Of a stretch of DNA of 14,572 nucleotides, positions 1-7,319 are shown piece by piece. The notes under the pieces are model-generated. The model saw only the letters and a program-made list of their open reading frames with translations. It made no database searches and was not told the DNA's origin. The translations under genes were made by a program, and so were the position numbers. How positions within the stretch are numbered: position 1 is the stretch's first letter; each line of letters begins with the position of its first letter. Source of the stretch: Sulfuricella sp. (GTDB lineage Bacteria > Pseudomonadota > Gammaproteobacteria > Burkholderiales > Sulfuricellaceae); NCBI GenBank assembly GCA_019911785.1, contig JAIOJM010000120.1, positions 1-14,572 of the forward strand. Direction: 5' to 3'.

Positions 1-362
1 TACTTGCCCTTGTTCTCCTTCATCGCCAGCCGGCGCGCCGCTTCGACCTGATGGCCGGCGGCCGCGAACAGGGTCTCGTGGTAGTCCAGCGAGATCACGT
101 CCAGGATCAGTTTTTCCAGGGTGGGATGCTCGGCGCGCAGCAGGGATTCGGTGCAGCCGGTGCATTCCTGGAAGTGCAGCCAGATGACGGAAGGCCGTTT
201 CTTGCTCGCCACCGCTGCGGCTATCGCCGCGTCGGCGCCGGGCGGCAGGCCCATGGTGGCAGCCATCACCGCACATAATTGCAGAAAGCTGCGGCGCGAA
301 ATGCCCAGCCTGTTTTCAAGCATCACGATATTTTCGCTGCTTTCGATCCTGCTCTCGCTCAT
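1..362 (-). CDS. hupS: [NiFe]-hydrogenase small subunit, group 1 membrane-bound type (N-terminal part, cut by window edge)
   Basis: The small subunit of an uptake hydrogenase carries the Fe-S clusters that pass electrons from the NiFe site to the membrane. Only the first 120 residues are in the window. They begin with a long Tat signal: the twin-arginine motif SRRSFLQ lies at residues 22-28, followed by a hydrophobic stretch and an Ala-rich cleavage region near residue 50. The mature part shows VIWLHFQECTGCTES (residues 59-73), the loop for the proximal cluster with C67 and C70, and SLDYHETLFAAAGHQ (91-105), typical of HyaA/HupS proteins. The start at 362 has a GGGAG ribosome site 8 bases upstream. 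Position 69 is Gly, so the extra cysteine of oxygen-tolerant enzymes (ECTCC) is absent. The divergent neighbour is a nickel transporter, which fits. The family call is firm; the symbol (hupS/hyaA/hoxK) is a choice among synonyms. Confidence 0.93.
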   Translation of the reverse strand, partial: MSESRIESSENIVMLENRLGISRRSFLQLCAVMAATMGLPPGADAAIAAAVASKKRPSVIWLHFQECTGCTESLLRAEHPTLEKLILDVISLDYHETLFAAAGHQVEAARRLAMKENKGK

Positions 363-520
363 CGCTTGGCTCCCGATCCGTTGAAGTTCGAAACGCATCG
401 ACTAGACTTATGTCATATATAAAACATAGTTTATAAACTTAAAAAAACAATGCCGCCGACCTGGGCAATCAAGAAATTTGATGCATAATTACTTAATAGA
501 AAAGCAACCAGGAGCTGCAC
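363..520. promoter_or_regulatory. Divergent AT-rich control region between hydrogenase and nickel transporter
   Basis: These 158 bases separate two divergent genes and are much richer in A and T than the flanks. A perfect 12-bp palindrome AGTTTATAAACT lies at 428-439, and ATCAA-N5-TTGAT forms an inverted repeat at 468-482. CATAAT at 484-489 could be a -10 box for the transporter, but no convincing -35 box is visible. The region must hold the start signals of both genes. Which regulator binds the palindromes cannot be read from the sequence. Confidence 0.5.
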
Positions 521-1369
521 ATGGACAACCTCCCCAATGACTGGCTGGCGCTGCTGGCTTTGGTGTTCGCCCTGGGTTTGAAACACGGCTTCGACCCGGA
601 TCACCTCGCCACCATCGACGGCCTGACGCGATTCAACGCCGCCAGCAACAAGCCGCGGCTGTCGCGCTGGTCGGGCCTGCTGTTTTCGCTCGGCCATGGT
701 GCGGTAGTCACGGCAGTGGCGGTGCTGGTCGGCATCATCGCCAAGAAGTGGGAAATTCCGGTCTGGGTGGAAGACCTCGGCGCCTGGATATCGATCCTGT
801 TCCTGCTCGCGCTGGGCGCGGCCAACCTGGCCGCAGTGCTGCGCGCCGGTCCCGGCCAGGTGGTGCGGATGGTCGGGCTGAAAGGGCGCTGGCTGGGCCA
901 GCTGAGCCAAGCCAGCCATCCCGCCATGATCGCCTTTGTCGGCGCCCTGTTCGCCCTCTCCTTCGATACCCTCAGCCAGACTGCGCTGTTTTCCATGGCC
1001 GCCTCGAGCATGGCCGGCTGGCTGTTCTCGGCGGCGCTCGGCATGGTGTTCATGCTCGGCATGATCGCCACCGACGGCCTCAACGGCCTTTGGGTGTCGC
1101 GCCTGATCAACAAAGCCGACGAGCGCGCCCAGATCGCCTCGCGGGTGATGGGGCTGGCGGTAGGCAGCCTGAGCATCCTGGTCGGCCTGTTCGGCATCGC
1201 CAAATATCTCTTTCCCGGTATCGCCGCGCGCAGCGAGGGGCACGAAATGCTGATGGGCGGCACCGTGATCGGCACCGTGGCATTGAGCTTTTATCTTGCC
1301 CTGCACCTGGCACGCCGACAGACCGTCGCACACGCTGTCCTGCCTTCCGATAGCGGAATCTACAAATAG
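521..1369 (+). CDS. NiCoT-family nickel/cobalt permease (HoxN/HupN/NixA family)
   Basis: This is a 282-residue inner-membrane transporter of the NiCoT family, which brings Ni2+ (or Co2+) into the cell, here probably for the hydrogenase encoded divergently. The family signature in the second membrane segment is present as HGFDPDH at residues 22-28 (canonical HAxDADH). It is followed by LGHGAVV at 57-63, LSFDT at 146-150 and GMIATDGLNG at 180-189, all characteristic NiCoT blocks. Hydrophobic segments fit about eight membrane helices, with a loop around residues 110-130. The start is supported by AGGAG 8 bases upstream. Length is slightly short for the family (often 300-350) but no core motif is missing. 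Whether Ni or Co is the main substrate is inferred from the neighbouring hydrogenase. Confidence 0.9.
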   Translation: MDNLPNDWLALLALVFALGLKHGFDPDHLATIDGLTRFNAASNKPRLSRWSGLLFSLGHGAVVTAVAVLVGIIAKKWEIPVWVEDLGAWISILFLLALGAANLAAVLRAGPGQVVRMVGLKGRWLGQLSQASHPAMIAFVGALFALSFDTLSQTALFSMAASSMAGWLFSAALGMVFMLGMIATDGLNGLWVSRLINKADERAQIASRVMGLAVGSLSILVGLFGIAKYLFPGIAARSEGHEMLMGGTVIGTVALSFYLALHLARRQTVAHAVLPSDSGIYK

Positions 1370-1427
1370 CCTTCTGTTTCCCAATGGTTTACGCTACCGG
1401 TTGGATTTCCGACACCGCAGAGGAAAC

Positions 1428-2486
1428 ATGCCGAAATTTGCCAAAAGATCAAAGAAGGCCGGCCTGCCGCCCGGCACGCTGGTTCACATCGGAAAAAAGC
1501 GGACCGAGAAGACCCGCATCCGGCTGATCAATTACGACGAATCCAGCTTCCTGGACAAGGAAACGGAAGCCCCCGAGGAGTACTGCGCCGCCAGGGCAGC
1601 CACGGGCATCACCTGGGTCAACGTCGACGGCATCCACCAGATCGATCTGCTTCAGCGCATCGGCGAATGTTTCGGGCTGCATCCGCTGGTGCTGGAAGAC
1701 ATCATGAACACCGACCAGCGCCCTAAAATGGAGGATTTCGGCGATTATGTCTACATCGTGCTGAAAATGCTGTCCCTCAACGACCGCGGGGAAATCGCCG
1801 CCGAGCAGGTGAGCCTGATCCTGGGAAAGAATTTCGTGCTGTCCTTCCGCGAGCAGCATAGCGACATCTTCGACCCTATCGCGGAGCGCATCAAAAGCGG
1901 CAAAGGGTTCATCCGCAAGGCCGGGGCGGACTATCTCGCCTACGCGCTGCTCGATGCGGTGGTGGATCACTATTTCGTGGTACTGGAAAAGCGGGAAGAA
2001 GAAATCGACACCCTCGAGGAGGAAGTCATTGCCAACGCCACGCCCAGAACCCTGCAAAGAATCCACAAACTCCGTCGCGAACTGATTTTCCTGCGCAAGG
2101 CCATCTTCCCTTTTCGCAACGTCATCGGTGCGCTGGAACGCGGCGAATCAGCCTTCTTCGAGCCAACTTCGCGGATTTACCTGCGCGACATCTACGACCA
2201 CACCATCCACATCATCGACACGCTGGAAACCTTCCGCGACCTCGCCACCGGCCTGCTCGACATCTACCTGTCCAGCGTCAGCAACCGCATGAATGCGGTA
2301 ATACGCATCCTCACCGTGATCGCCACCATCTTCATGCCGCTCACCTTCCTCGCCGGCGTCTACGGCATGAATTTCAAACACATGCCGGAGCTGGAATGGA
2401 CCTGGGGCTACCCGGCGGTGCTGCTGCTGATGGCGACCGTCGGCATTGGGATGCAGGTGTATTTCCGCAAGAGAAAGTGGCTATAA
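1428..2486 (+). CDS. corA: CorA family magnesium/cobalt transporter
   Basis: CorA forms a pentameric inner-membrane channel for Mg2+ and also passes Co2+ and Ni2+. The 352-residue protein has a soluble N-terminal domain, a long acidic/basic helix rich in E and K near residues 190-230 (EKREEEIDTLEEEV), and two C-terminal membrane segments. The first ends in the diagnostic YGMNF (GMN at 313-315); the second (about 329-346) is followed by a basic tail RKRKWL. The start is the ATG at 1428, preceded by AGAGGAAAC; an open extension to 1296 would overlap the transporter gene and lacks family sequence. The 58-base gap to the upstream transporter allows co-transcription. A role in residual Ni or Co uptake with its neighbour is possible but only inferred. 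Confidence 0.95.
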   Translation: MPKFAKRSKKAGLPPGTLVHIGKKRTEKTRIRLINYDESSFLDKETEAPEEYCAARAATGITWVNVDGIHQIDLLQRIGECFGLHPLVLEDIMNTDQRPKMEDFGDYVYIVLKMLSLNDRGEIAAEQVSLILGKNFVLSFREQHSDIFDPIAERIKSGKGFIRKAGADYLAYALLDAVVDHYFVVLEKREEEIDTLEEEVIANATPRTLQRIHKLRRELIFLRKAIFPFRNVIGALERGESAFFEPTSRIYLRDIYDHTIHIIDTLETFRDLATGLLDIYLSSVSNRMNAVIRILTVIATIFMPLTFLAGVYGMNFKHMPELEWTWGYPAVLLLMATVGIGMQVYFRKRKWL

Positions 2487-2544
2487 GCCGGCACTCTCCG
2501 GCCATGCTAGAATTCAGCTCTCTCACTTTCTTTCAAACCACTCC

Positions 2545-3813
2545 ATGCCTCAGAGTACGCACAACCTGCTGACAGAGCTTCTTTCCGATCTGGAACAAAC
2601 CAGGATACTGTGGCAACTGGCGGTGCTGGGATTAAGCCTGGCCCTGGCTTGGGGTTTCAGCCACCAGTTGAGGAGCCGCCTGCCCAAATCGGAAGGCGCG
2701 ATCAAAGTCGGCCTGGGTGGGGTTTCCCGGGTGGCTTTTCCGCTGGTCGCACTGCTGCTGGTGGTGATCGGAAAGACCGTGCTCAAGAACTGGTACTCCA
2801 TCAATCTGCTGAATATCGCCACTTCCCTGCTCCTGGCCTTGGCACTGGTCCGCCTTGCCGTCTATGCCCTGCGCAAGATTTTCGCCCCGAGCGGTTGGCT
2901 GCACAGTTCCGAGCGCTTCATTGCCATGGCGATCTGGGTCGGGCTGGCTTTGCACCTCACCGGATTTCTCCCCGAAATCCTGGATGCCATGGACGAGCTC
3001 AGCTTCCATATCGGCAGGCAGAAAATTTCATTGCTTACCATCCTGAGCGGCATCCTGTCCGTCCTTGTCACCTTGATGGCGGCGATGTGGCTGGGACGGG
3101 TGCTCGAAAACCGGGTGATGGCCGCGGAAAACCTGGACATGAACCTGCGCGTGGTGCTGGCCAAGCTGTTCCGCGCCGTGCTGGTCGTGCTCGGCATCCT
3201 GATCGCGCTGCCCCTGGCCGGTATCGACATCACCGTGCTTTCGGTATTCGGCGGTGCCCTGGGCGTAGGCATCGGCTTCGGCCTGCAAAAAATCGCCAGC
3301 AATTACGTCAGCGGCTTCATCATCCTGATCGACCGCTCCATCCATCCCGGCGACTCCCTGACCGTGGAAGGGCGTTTCGGCACAGTCTCACAGCTGACCG
3401 CGCGCTACATGGTGCTGAAGAGCCTGGACGGCACCGAAGCCATCATCCCGAACGAAACCCTGATCAGCTCCACCGTCATCAACCATTCCTATACCGACCG
3501 CCATTTCCGTGTCGGCATCCCGGTGCAGGTCAGCTACCAGAGCGATCTGGAACGCGCCATGGAGATCATGAAGGAAGCCGCAACCCAGCAGCCAAGGGTG
3601 CTTGCCGACCCGGAAACCAAGGTCTTTCTCAAATCTTTCGGCGACAACGGCATCGACCTGGAAATGAGCATCTGGATCAACGACCCGGAAGAAGGGCAGC
3701 TCGGCCTTAAATCCGATATCAACCTGGAAATCTGGCGCCAGTTCCAGGCGGCGGGCATCGAAATTCCCTACCCGCAAAGAGATATCCGCATCATCGGCAA
3801 CCAACCCGGCTAA
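2545..3813 (+). CDS. MscS-family mechanosensitive ion channel
   Basis: This 422-residue inner-membrane channel probably opens under membrane tension to release solutes during osmotic downshock. The N-terminal half holds several hydrophobic segments (roughly residues 16-35, 54-75, 85-105, 125-145, 160-185, 205-225), more than the three of E. coli MscS. The pore helix and start of the beta domain are clear around residues 230-270: FGGALGVGIGFGLQ followed by NYVSGFIILIDRSIHPGD, with the Gly/Ala packing pattern of TM3. IPNETLIS and INHS follow at about 301-315, typical of the MscS beta domain. The ATG at 2545 is chosen because translation from 2446 would start inside corA; no strong ribosome site is visible before it. 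A weak GC hairpin (2487-2502) lies in the gap after corA. Confidence 0.92.
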   Translation: MPQSTHNLLTELLSDLEQTRILWQLAVLGLSLALAWGFSHQLRSRLPKSEGAIKVGLGGVSRVAFPLVALLLVVIGKTVLKNWYSINLLNIATSLLLALALVRLAVYALRKIFAPSGWLHSSERFIAMAIWVGLALHLTGFLPEILDAMDELSFHIGRQKISLLTILSGILSVLVTLMAAMWLGRVLENRVMAAENLDMNLRVVLAKLFRAVLVVLGILIALPLAGIDITVLSVFGGALGVGIGFGLQKIASNYVSGFIILIDRSIHPGDSLTVEGRFGTVSQLTARYMVLKSLDGTEAIIPNETLISSTVINHSYTDRHFRVGIPVQVSYQSDLERAMEIMKEAATQQPRVLADPETKVFLKSFGDNGIDLEMSIWINDPEEGQLGLKSDINLEIWRQFQAAGIEIPYPQRDIRIIGNQPG

Positions 3814-3841
3814 TTCCAACGATTGCGTACCGGAGTAACAG

Positions 3842-3877
3842 CCAACAAAAAACCCGCCGAAGCGGGTTTTTTGTTGG
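3842..3877. terminator. Bidirectional Rho-independent terminator
   Basis: A perfect 16-bp stem (3842-3857 with 3862-3877) closes on the 4-base loop CGAA. Each arm contains a GC core and an A6 or T6 run, so the transcript has a U-rich tail in both directions. It lies between the convergent mscS-type gene (plus) and rpmG (minus) and should end both units. Confidence 0.93.
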
Positions 3878-3906
3878 GCAATACTGAAGAAAGCGCTTGG
3901 CTTAGC

Positions 3907-4074
3907 TTACTTCAGCTTGGTTTCCTTGTAGTCCACGTGCTTGCGCGCCACCGGATCAAATTTCTTGATCAGCATCTTTTCCGGCATGGTACGTTTGTTC
4001 TTGTCGGTAGTATAAAAGTGACCGGTTCCAGCAGTGGATTCCAGTTTGATTTTCTCGCGTCCGCCTTTTGCCAT
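3907..4074 (-). CDS. rpmG: 50S ribosomal protein L33
   Basis: The 55-residue protein begins [14 protein letters not shown], continues [18 protein letters not shown] and ends [17 protein letters not shown], matching proteobacterial L33 along its full length. It is part of the large ribosomal subunit. There are no cysteines, so this is the zinc-independent form. The start lies 11 bases after the rpmB stop with a G-rich ribosome site (GGGGCTG) between, so the two form one operon. The bidirectional terminator lies just downstream. Confidence 0.98.
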   Translation of the reverse strand: MAKGGREKIKLESTAGTGHFYTTDKNKRTMPEKMLIKKFDPVARKHVDYKETKLK

Positions 4075-4085
4075 TTTTCAGCCCC

Positions 4086-4322
4086 TTAAATGCTTTCGCC
4101 GCGAGCGCGTAGCTTCGCCAGCACGGCGTCGATGCCGTTCTTGTCAATAGTGCGCAGTGCAGCGCAGGAAAGGCGCATGCTCACCCAGCGGTTTTCGCTT
4201 TCCACCCAGAACTTGCGGTTTTGCAGGTTCGGCAGGAAACGACGTTTAGTCCTGTTGTTGGCGTGGGAGACGTTATTCCCCGACATCGGCTTCTTGCCGG
4301 TGATCTTGCATACGCGGGCCAT
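4086..4322 (-). CDS. rpmB: 50S ribosomal protein L28
   Basis: The 78-residue protein begins [23 protein letters not shown], then [16 protein letters not shown], and ends with an [14 protein letters not shown] block; this is a standard L28 of full length. It belongs to the large ribosomal subunit. A GGAG ribosome site lies 8 bases before the ATG. It is the first gene of the rpmB-rpmG pair and follows radC on the same strand, the order known from E. coli. A good promoter lies in the 89-base gap after radC, so the ribosomal genes can be expressed apart from radC. The isolated Cys5 does not form a zinc site. Confidence 0.98.
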   Translation of the reverse strand: MARVCKITGKKPMSGNNVSHANNRTKRRFLPNLQNRKFWVESENRWVSMRLSCAALRTIDKNGIDAVLAKLRARGESI

Positions 4323-4365
4323 GGTATTGCTCCAGAAATAGAATAATGAATTACGAAAAACGCGA

Positions 4366-4395
4366 TTTATACCCTATTTTCGCCCTGCAAGGCAA
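4366..4395 (-). promoter_or_regulatory. Sigma-70 type promoter for rpmB-rpmG
   Basis: Read on the minus strand, TTGCCT (4390-4395) is followed after 18 bases by TATAAA (4366-4371). It lies between the radC stop and the rpmB start, leaving a leader of roughly 37 bases with the GGAG ribosome site. The boxes match consensus well and the position is right. Confidence 0.65.
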
Positions 4396-4411
4396 GAGAA
4401 AATTGCACTCG

Positions 4412-5086
4412 CTAGAGCAGGCCTCGCTCTGCGAATGACAGAAAACCGCTTCCGGCAACGATGAAATGATCCAGCACCCGGACGTCCACCAGTACCAGGG
4501 CGTTTTTCAGCGCCTGGGTCAGCACCTGGTCGGCATTGCTGGGCTCGGCCACGCCGGAAGGGTGGTTATGCGCCAGGATCAGCGCGGCGGCATTGTGATG
4601 CAGGGCGCGCTTGACCACTTCGCGCGGGTAGACGCTGGTCTGGGTCAGCGTGCCGCGAAACAGTTCCTCGCTGACGATGACGCGATTCTGCGCATCCAGG
4701 AACAGGGCCATGAAGACTTCGTGGGGCAAGCCCTGTAACCGGAGCCGCAAATAGTCGCGCACGGCCTGCGGCGAGGACAGGGCATCGCGCTGCGCGATGT
4801 CCTCCTGCAACGCGCGCCGCGCCATCTCCAGCACCGCCTGCAACTGGGTGTATTTCGCCGCACCCATGCCCTTGGTCTGGCAAAACTCCTTTTCACTGGC
4901 CGCGAACAGCGCGTTCAGGCCGCCGAAGCGCCCGTGCAGTTCCCGCGCCAGGTCCACAGCGCTTTTGCCCGGCAGGCCGGTGCGCAGGAAGATCGCCAGC
5001 AACTCGGCGTCCGACAGGCTGGACGCGCCTTTCTGCAGGAGCTTCTCGCGGGGTCGTTCCCCTTCCGGCCAATCGGTTATCGCCAT
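4412..5086 (-). CDS. radC: RadC family protein (JAMM/MPN domain)
   Basis: The 224-residue protein starts [16 protein letters not shown], the usual RadC start. An HhH-like helical domain covers about residues 25-95 ([14 protein letters not shown] ... [12 protein letters not shown]). The C-terminal JAMM metal-binding domain has E123, then HNHPSG with H173 and H175, and D186, the complete metal site. Older work linked radC to DNA repair; the molecular function is not settled. An open extension upstream to 5164 overlaps coaBC and has no family sequence, so the ATG at 5086 is preferred. It is divergent from coaBC with only 37 bases between and is followed by rpmB-rpmG, the conserved proteobacterial order. 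Confidence 0.95.
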   Translation of the reverse strand: MAITDWPEGERPREKLLQKGASSLSDAELLAIFLRTGLPGKSAVDLARELHGRFGGLNALFAASEKEFCQTKGMGAAKYTQLQAVLEMARRALQEDIAQRDALSSPQAVRDYLRLRLQGLPHEVFMALFLDAQNRVIVSEELFRGTLTQTSVYPREVVKRALHHNAAALILAHNHPSGVAEPSNADQVLTQALKNALVLVDVRVLDHFIVAGSGFLSFAERGLL

Positions 5087-5114
5087 GACAAATTCTTTTT
5101 GTTTAAAGTAGAAT
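5085..5114 (+). promoter_or_regulatory. Candidate promoter for coaBC-dut
   Basis: ATGACA (5085-5090) and TAGAAT (5109-5114) are separated by 18 bases and resemble sigma-70 boxes. The -35 box overlaps the radC start codon on the other strand. The predicted transcript would begin about 3 bases before the coaBC ATG, giving an almost leaderless message. This is a weak call from pattern alone. Confidence 0.35.
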
Positions 5115-5123
5115 GAAGAGATT

Positions 5124-6323
5124 ATGACCGATTCAGCGAAAAAACGCCTGGTTCTCGGCGTCACCGGGGGCGTGGCCGCCTACAAGGCCGCAGAGCTTAC
5201 CCGCCTGCTGGTGAAAAACGGCATCGAGGTTCAGGTGATCATGACTGAAGCGGCCCGCCACTTCGTCGCCCCGGCCACCTTCCAGGCACTCTCCGGCAAG
5301 CCGGTGCTGACCGATTTATGGGACGGTCAGGCGGCCGGCGGCATGGCGCACATCGATGTCACGCGCAACGCCGATGCGGTGCTGATCGCCCCGGCCAGCG
5401 CAGATTTTATTTCCAAACTCGCGCACGGCGCTGCGGACGACCTGCTCTCCGCCGCCTGCCTGGCGCGCGCCTGCCCCCTCCTGGTCGCCCCGGCGATGAA
5501 CCGCGAAATGTGGGACAACCCGGCCACCCAGCGCAACATCACCCAGCTCAGGCGCGACGACATCACCCTCCTCGGCCCGGCCAGCGGCCTTCAGGCCTGC
5601 GGCGAAACCGGGATGGGGCGGATGGTGGAGCCGGCAACCCTGCTCGAGGACATCGAATCGTTCTGGCATCCCAAGCTGCTGCAAGGCCAGCGCGTGCTGG
5701 TCACCGCCGGGCCGACCTACGAAGCGATCGACGCGGTGCGCGCCATCACCAACCTGAGCTCGGGCAAAATGGGTTACGCCGTCGCCCGCGCCGCCATCGA
5801 AGCCGGCGCGGAAGTCACCCTGGTCTCCGGCCCGACCTGTTTGACCCCGCCCACGGCGGCGAAAACCATCGCCGTCACCAGCGCCCAGCAGATGCTCGAA
5901 GCGGTCAACAAGGAAATTGCCGAAGCCGACATCTTCATCAGCGTCGCAGCGGTTGCGGACTATTCCGTGCTCAATCCGAGCGCGCAGAAGATCAAGAAGG
6001 ACGCCCACATCCTCACGCTGGAGCTGGCGCCCAACCCCGACATCTTGGCCAACGTGATGAACCTGCCCAACCCGCCGTTCTGCGTCGGCTTCGCGGCGGA
6101 AAGCGAGAACCTTTACGAATTCGCCGAGATGAAGCGGCGCCGCAAGAACCTGCCGCTGCTGGCCGCCAACCTGGTGCAGGACGCCATCGGCCAGGAAGAC
6201 AACGAGCTGATTCTGTTCGACGACGAAGGCGCCCATCCGCTGCCGCGCGCGCCGAAAATCGTGCTGGCGAGGCAGCTGATCGCACATGTCGCCAAGCTCT
6301 ACCACAAGGGAAAAGACCAATGA
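5124..6323 (+). CDS. coaBC: Bifunctional phosphopantothenoylcysteine decarboxylase / phosphopantothenate-cysteine ligase
   Basis: CoaBC carries out two steps of coenzyme A synthesis: CTP-dependent joining of cysteine to 4'-phosphopantothenate (CoaB half) and FMN-dependent decarboxylation to phosphopantetheine (CoaC half). The 399-residue protein has both domains. The CoaC half shows [10 protein letters not shown] (13-22), active-site H76 in MAHID, PAMN (123-126) and C159 in [12 protein letters not shown]. The CoaB half shows AGPTYE (195-200), TNLSSGKMG (209-217), ADY (278-280) and the lysine-rich KIKK (289-292). All key residues are present and the length is standard. The stop overlaps the dut start by 4 bases (ATGA), so the two genes are translationally coupled. 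Divergent radC lies 37 bases upstream. Confidence 0.97.
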   Translation: MTDSAKKRLVLGVTGGVAAYKAAELTRLLVKNGIEVQVIMTEAARHFVAPATFQALSGKPVLTDLWDGQAAGGMAHIDVTRNADAVLIAPASADFISKLAHGAADDLLSAACLARACPLLVAPAMNREMWDNPATQRNITQLRRDDITLLGPASGLQACGETGMGRMVEPATLLEDIESFWHPKLLQGQRVLVTAGPTYEAIDAVRAITNLSSGKMGYAVARAAIEAGAEVTLVSGPTCLTPPTAAKTIAVTSAQQMLEAVNKEIAEADIFISVAAVADYSVLNPSAQKIKKDAHILTLELAPNPDILANVMNLPNPPFCVGFAAESENLYEFAEMKRRRKNLPLLAANLVQDAIGQEDNELILFDDEGAHPLPRAPKIVLARQLIAHVAKLYHKGKDQ

Positions 6324-6781
6324 AGAAAACCCTGAAAACCGTCGACGTCAAAATTCTCGACGAACGCCTCAGGCAGCATCCGCCCAGCTACGCCACGCCG
6401 GGGTCGGCCGGGCTCGACCTGCGCGCCTGCATCGAGCACGTCATGACCATCCACCCCGGCCACACCGAGCTGATCCCCACCGGCATCGCCATCCACCTCT
6501 GCGACCCCGGCATGGCGGCGATGATCCTGCCGCGCTCCGGCCTGGGCCACAAGCACGGCATCGTCCTCGGCAACCTGGTCGGCCTGATCGACTCCGACTA
6601 CCAGGGACAGCTCTTCGTTTCCTGCTGGAACCGCGGCCACACGCCCTTCATCCTCAACCCGATGGAGCGCATCGCGCAGATGGTCATCGTCCCGGTGATC
6701 CACGCCGAATTCAATGTGGTAGACGATTTCGAAGCAAGCGAACGCAGTTCCGGCGGCTTCGGCAGTACCGGCCGCCACTAG
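6320..6781 (+). CDS. dut: Deoxyuridine 5'-triphosphate nucleotidohydrolase (dUTPase)
   Basis: The enzyme cleaves dUTP to dUMP and pyrophosphate, keeping uracil out of DNA and supplying dUMP for thymidylate synthesis; it works as a trimer in the cytoplasm. All five dUTPase motifs are present in the 153-residue protein: [10 protein letters not shown] (27-36), [10 protein letters not shown] (71-80), [15 protein letters not shown] (84-98) with the catalytic Asp, ERIAQMV (116-122) and the C-terminal [10 protein letters not shown] (142-151). The start codon overlaps the coaBC stop, the usual coaBC-dut operon of proteobacteria. Length and motifs are standard. Confidence 0.98.
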   Translation: MKKTLKTVDVKILDERLRQHPPSYATPGSAGLDLRACIEHVMTIHPGHTELIPTGIAIHLCDPGMAAMILPRSGLGHKHGIVLGNLVGLIDSDYQGQLFVSCWNRGHTPFILNPMERIAQMVIVPVIHAEFNVVDDFEASERSSGGFGSTGRH

Positions 6782-6813
6782 CCTCACCCCTGTTCCGGGT
6801 GTGATGGAGGCAG

Positions 6814-6834
6814 GTTGGGCACGCTGTGCCCAAC
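6814..6834. repeat. Hairpin repeat copy 1 (GTTGGGCAC-GCT-GTGCCCAAC)
   Basis: A perfect 9-bp inverted repeat with a 3-base loop lies 33 bases after dut. It has the same shape and nearly the same bases as the second copy at 6865-6885. No T run follows directly, so it looks more like a dispersed intergenic palindrome than a textbook terminator, though it may still weaken read-through from dut. Confidence 0.7.
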
Positions 6835-6864
6835 AAATAATTCGGGGTTTGTGATTTTGGGTTT

Positions 6865-6885
6865 GTCGGGCACGGGGTGCCCGAC
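6865..6885. repeat. Hairpin repeat copy 2 (GTCGGGCAC-GGG-GTGCCCGAC)
   Basis: A perfect 9-bp inverted repeat with a 3-base loop, differing from copy 1 by a compensated base pair in the stem (T-A to C-G) plus loop changes. It lies between the convergent dut and the small secreted protein gene. The compensated change suggests that the hairpin fold, not the bases, is kept. Confidence 0.7.
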
Positions 6886-6905
6886 CTACATGCCTCGATA
6901 AATCA

Positions 6906-7256
6906 TTAGCGCCCTCTGGGGCCGCCACCCATCCCGCCGCCGGGGCCCATGCCACCGCCGGGACCCATACCCCCTCCCATCGCAGGAGGCATATCCGGCA
7001 GGGTAACGCCTCGCTCCTTGGCACGCGCCTTCATCTGCTCGTGGTGCTCGGCGCGGATTCTTTCACGCTCTTCCTGGGTTTTTGCCGCGCGCATTTTGGC
7101 ACGGTAAGCCACGCGCTCTTCCTGTGTCATCAACTGCGAGCCGAAAATCTGCTCCTGTTGCTTCACCTGTTGCGGCGCCTTCTCCTCGCCGACAACCAGC
7201 GGAGACATGGACATCATCCCCACAGCCAGCGGCAACAACCATAATTTTTTGGACAT
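6906..7256 (-). CDS. Small secreted Gly/Met-rich protein of unknown function
   Basis: The 116-residue protein has a clear signal peptide (MSKKLWLLPLAVGMMSMSPLVVG, cleavage near residue 23), so it is probably periplasmic. The middle (about 35-85) is a charged helix rich in E, R, K and A (LMTQEERVAYRAKMRAA, TQEERERIRAEHHEQM). The tail is low-complexity, with three GGGMGPG-like repeats and an end PRGR. I recognise no named family. The start at 7256 is chosen for the signal peptide and the AAGGAG ribosome site; the longer open frame to 7745 only runs antisense through the next gene. It is divergent from the Mut7-C gene. The HEH and Met/Gly repeats might bind metal or a partner protein, but nothing proves it. 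Confidence 0.75.
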   Translation of the reverse strand: MSKKLWLLPLAVGMMSMSPLVVGEEKAPQQVKQQEQIFGSQLMTQEERVAYRAKMRAAKTQEERERIRAEHHEQMKARAKERGVTLPDMPPAMGGGMGPGGGMGPGGGMGGGPRGR

Positions 7257-7278
7257 AACGTTTCTCCTTACATGCAAG

Positions 7279-7310
7279 AAAAGTGGACGGCCCACTTTTG
7301 CTTTATTATA
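7279..7310 (-). promoter_or_regulatory. Hairpin next to a -10 box in the divergent gap
   Basis: AAAAGTGG (7279-7286) and CCACTTTT (7292-7299) form an 8-bp hairpin. On the minus strand a perfect TATAAT lies at 7305-7310, so a transcript of the secreted-protein gene would start near the hairpin and carry it at its 5' end. No good -35 box is visible. It could be an operator or a 5' stabilising stem. Confidence 0.4.
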
Positions 7311-7319
7311 GATACTGTT

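Noticed and set aside
468..482. FNR box upstream of the nickel transporter
   Set aside because: The half-sites are in the wrong order (ATCAA then TTGAT) and the spacer is 5, not 4, so it does not fit the FNR consensus.
431..1384. Long minus-strand open frame (317 codons) opposite the nickel transporter
   Set aside because: It is antisense to a gene with clear NiCoT motifs, its composition (H, Q, G, R rich) is that of a shadow frame in GC-rich DNA, and it has no domain.
2487..2502. GCCGG/CCGGC hairpin after corA as a terminator
   Set aside because: The stem is only 5 bp and no T run follows, so it is too weak to call.
2610..3710. 366-codon plus-strand frame inside the MscS-type gene
   Set aside because: Arg/Pro/His-rich out-of-frame reading of a clear MscS homologue.
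5316..6320. 334-codon minus-strand frame opposite coaBC
   Set aside because: Antisense shadow of a gene with all CoaBC motifs.
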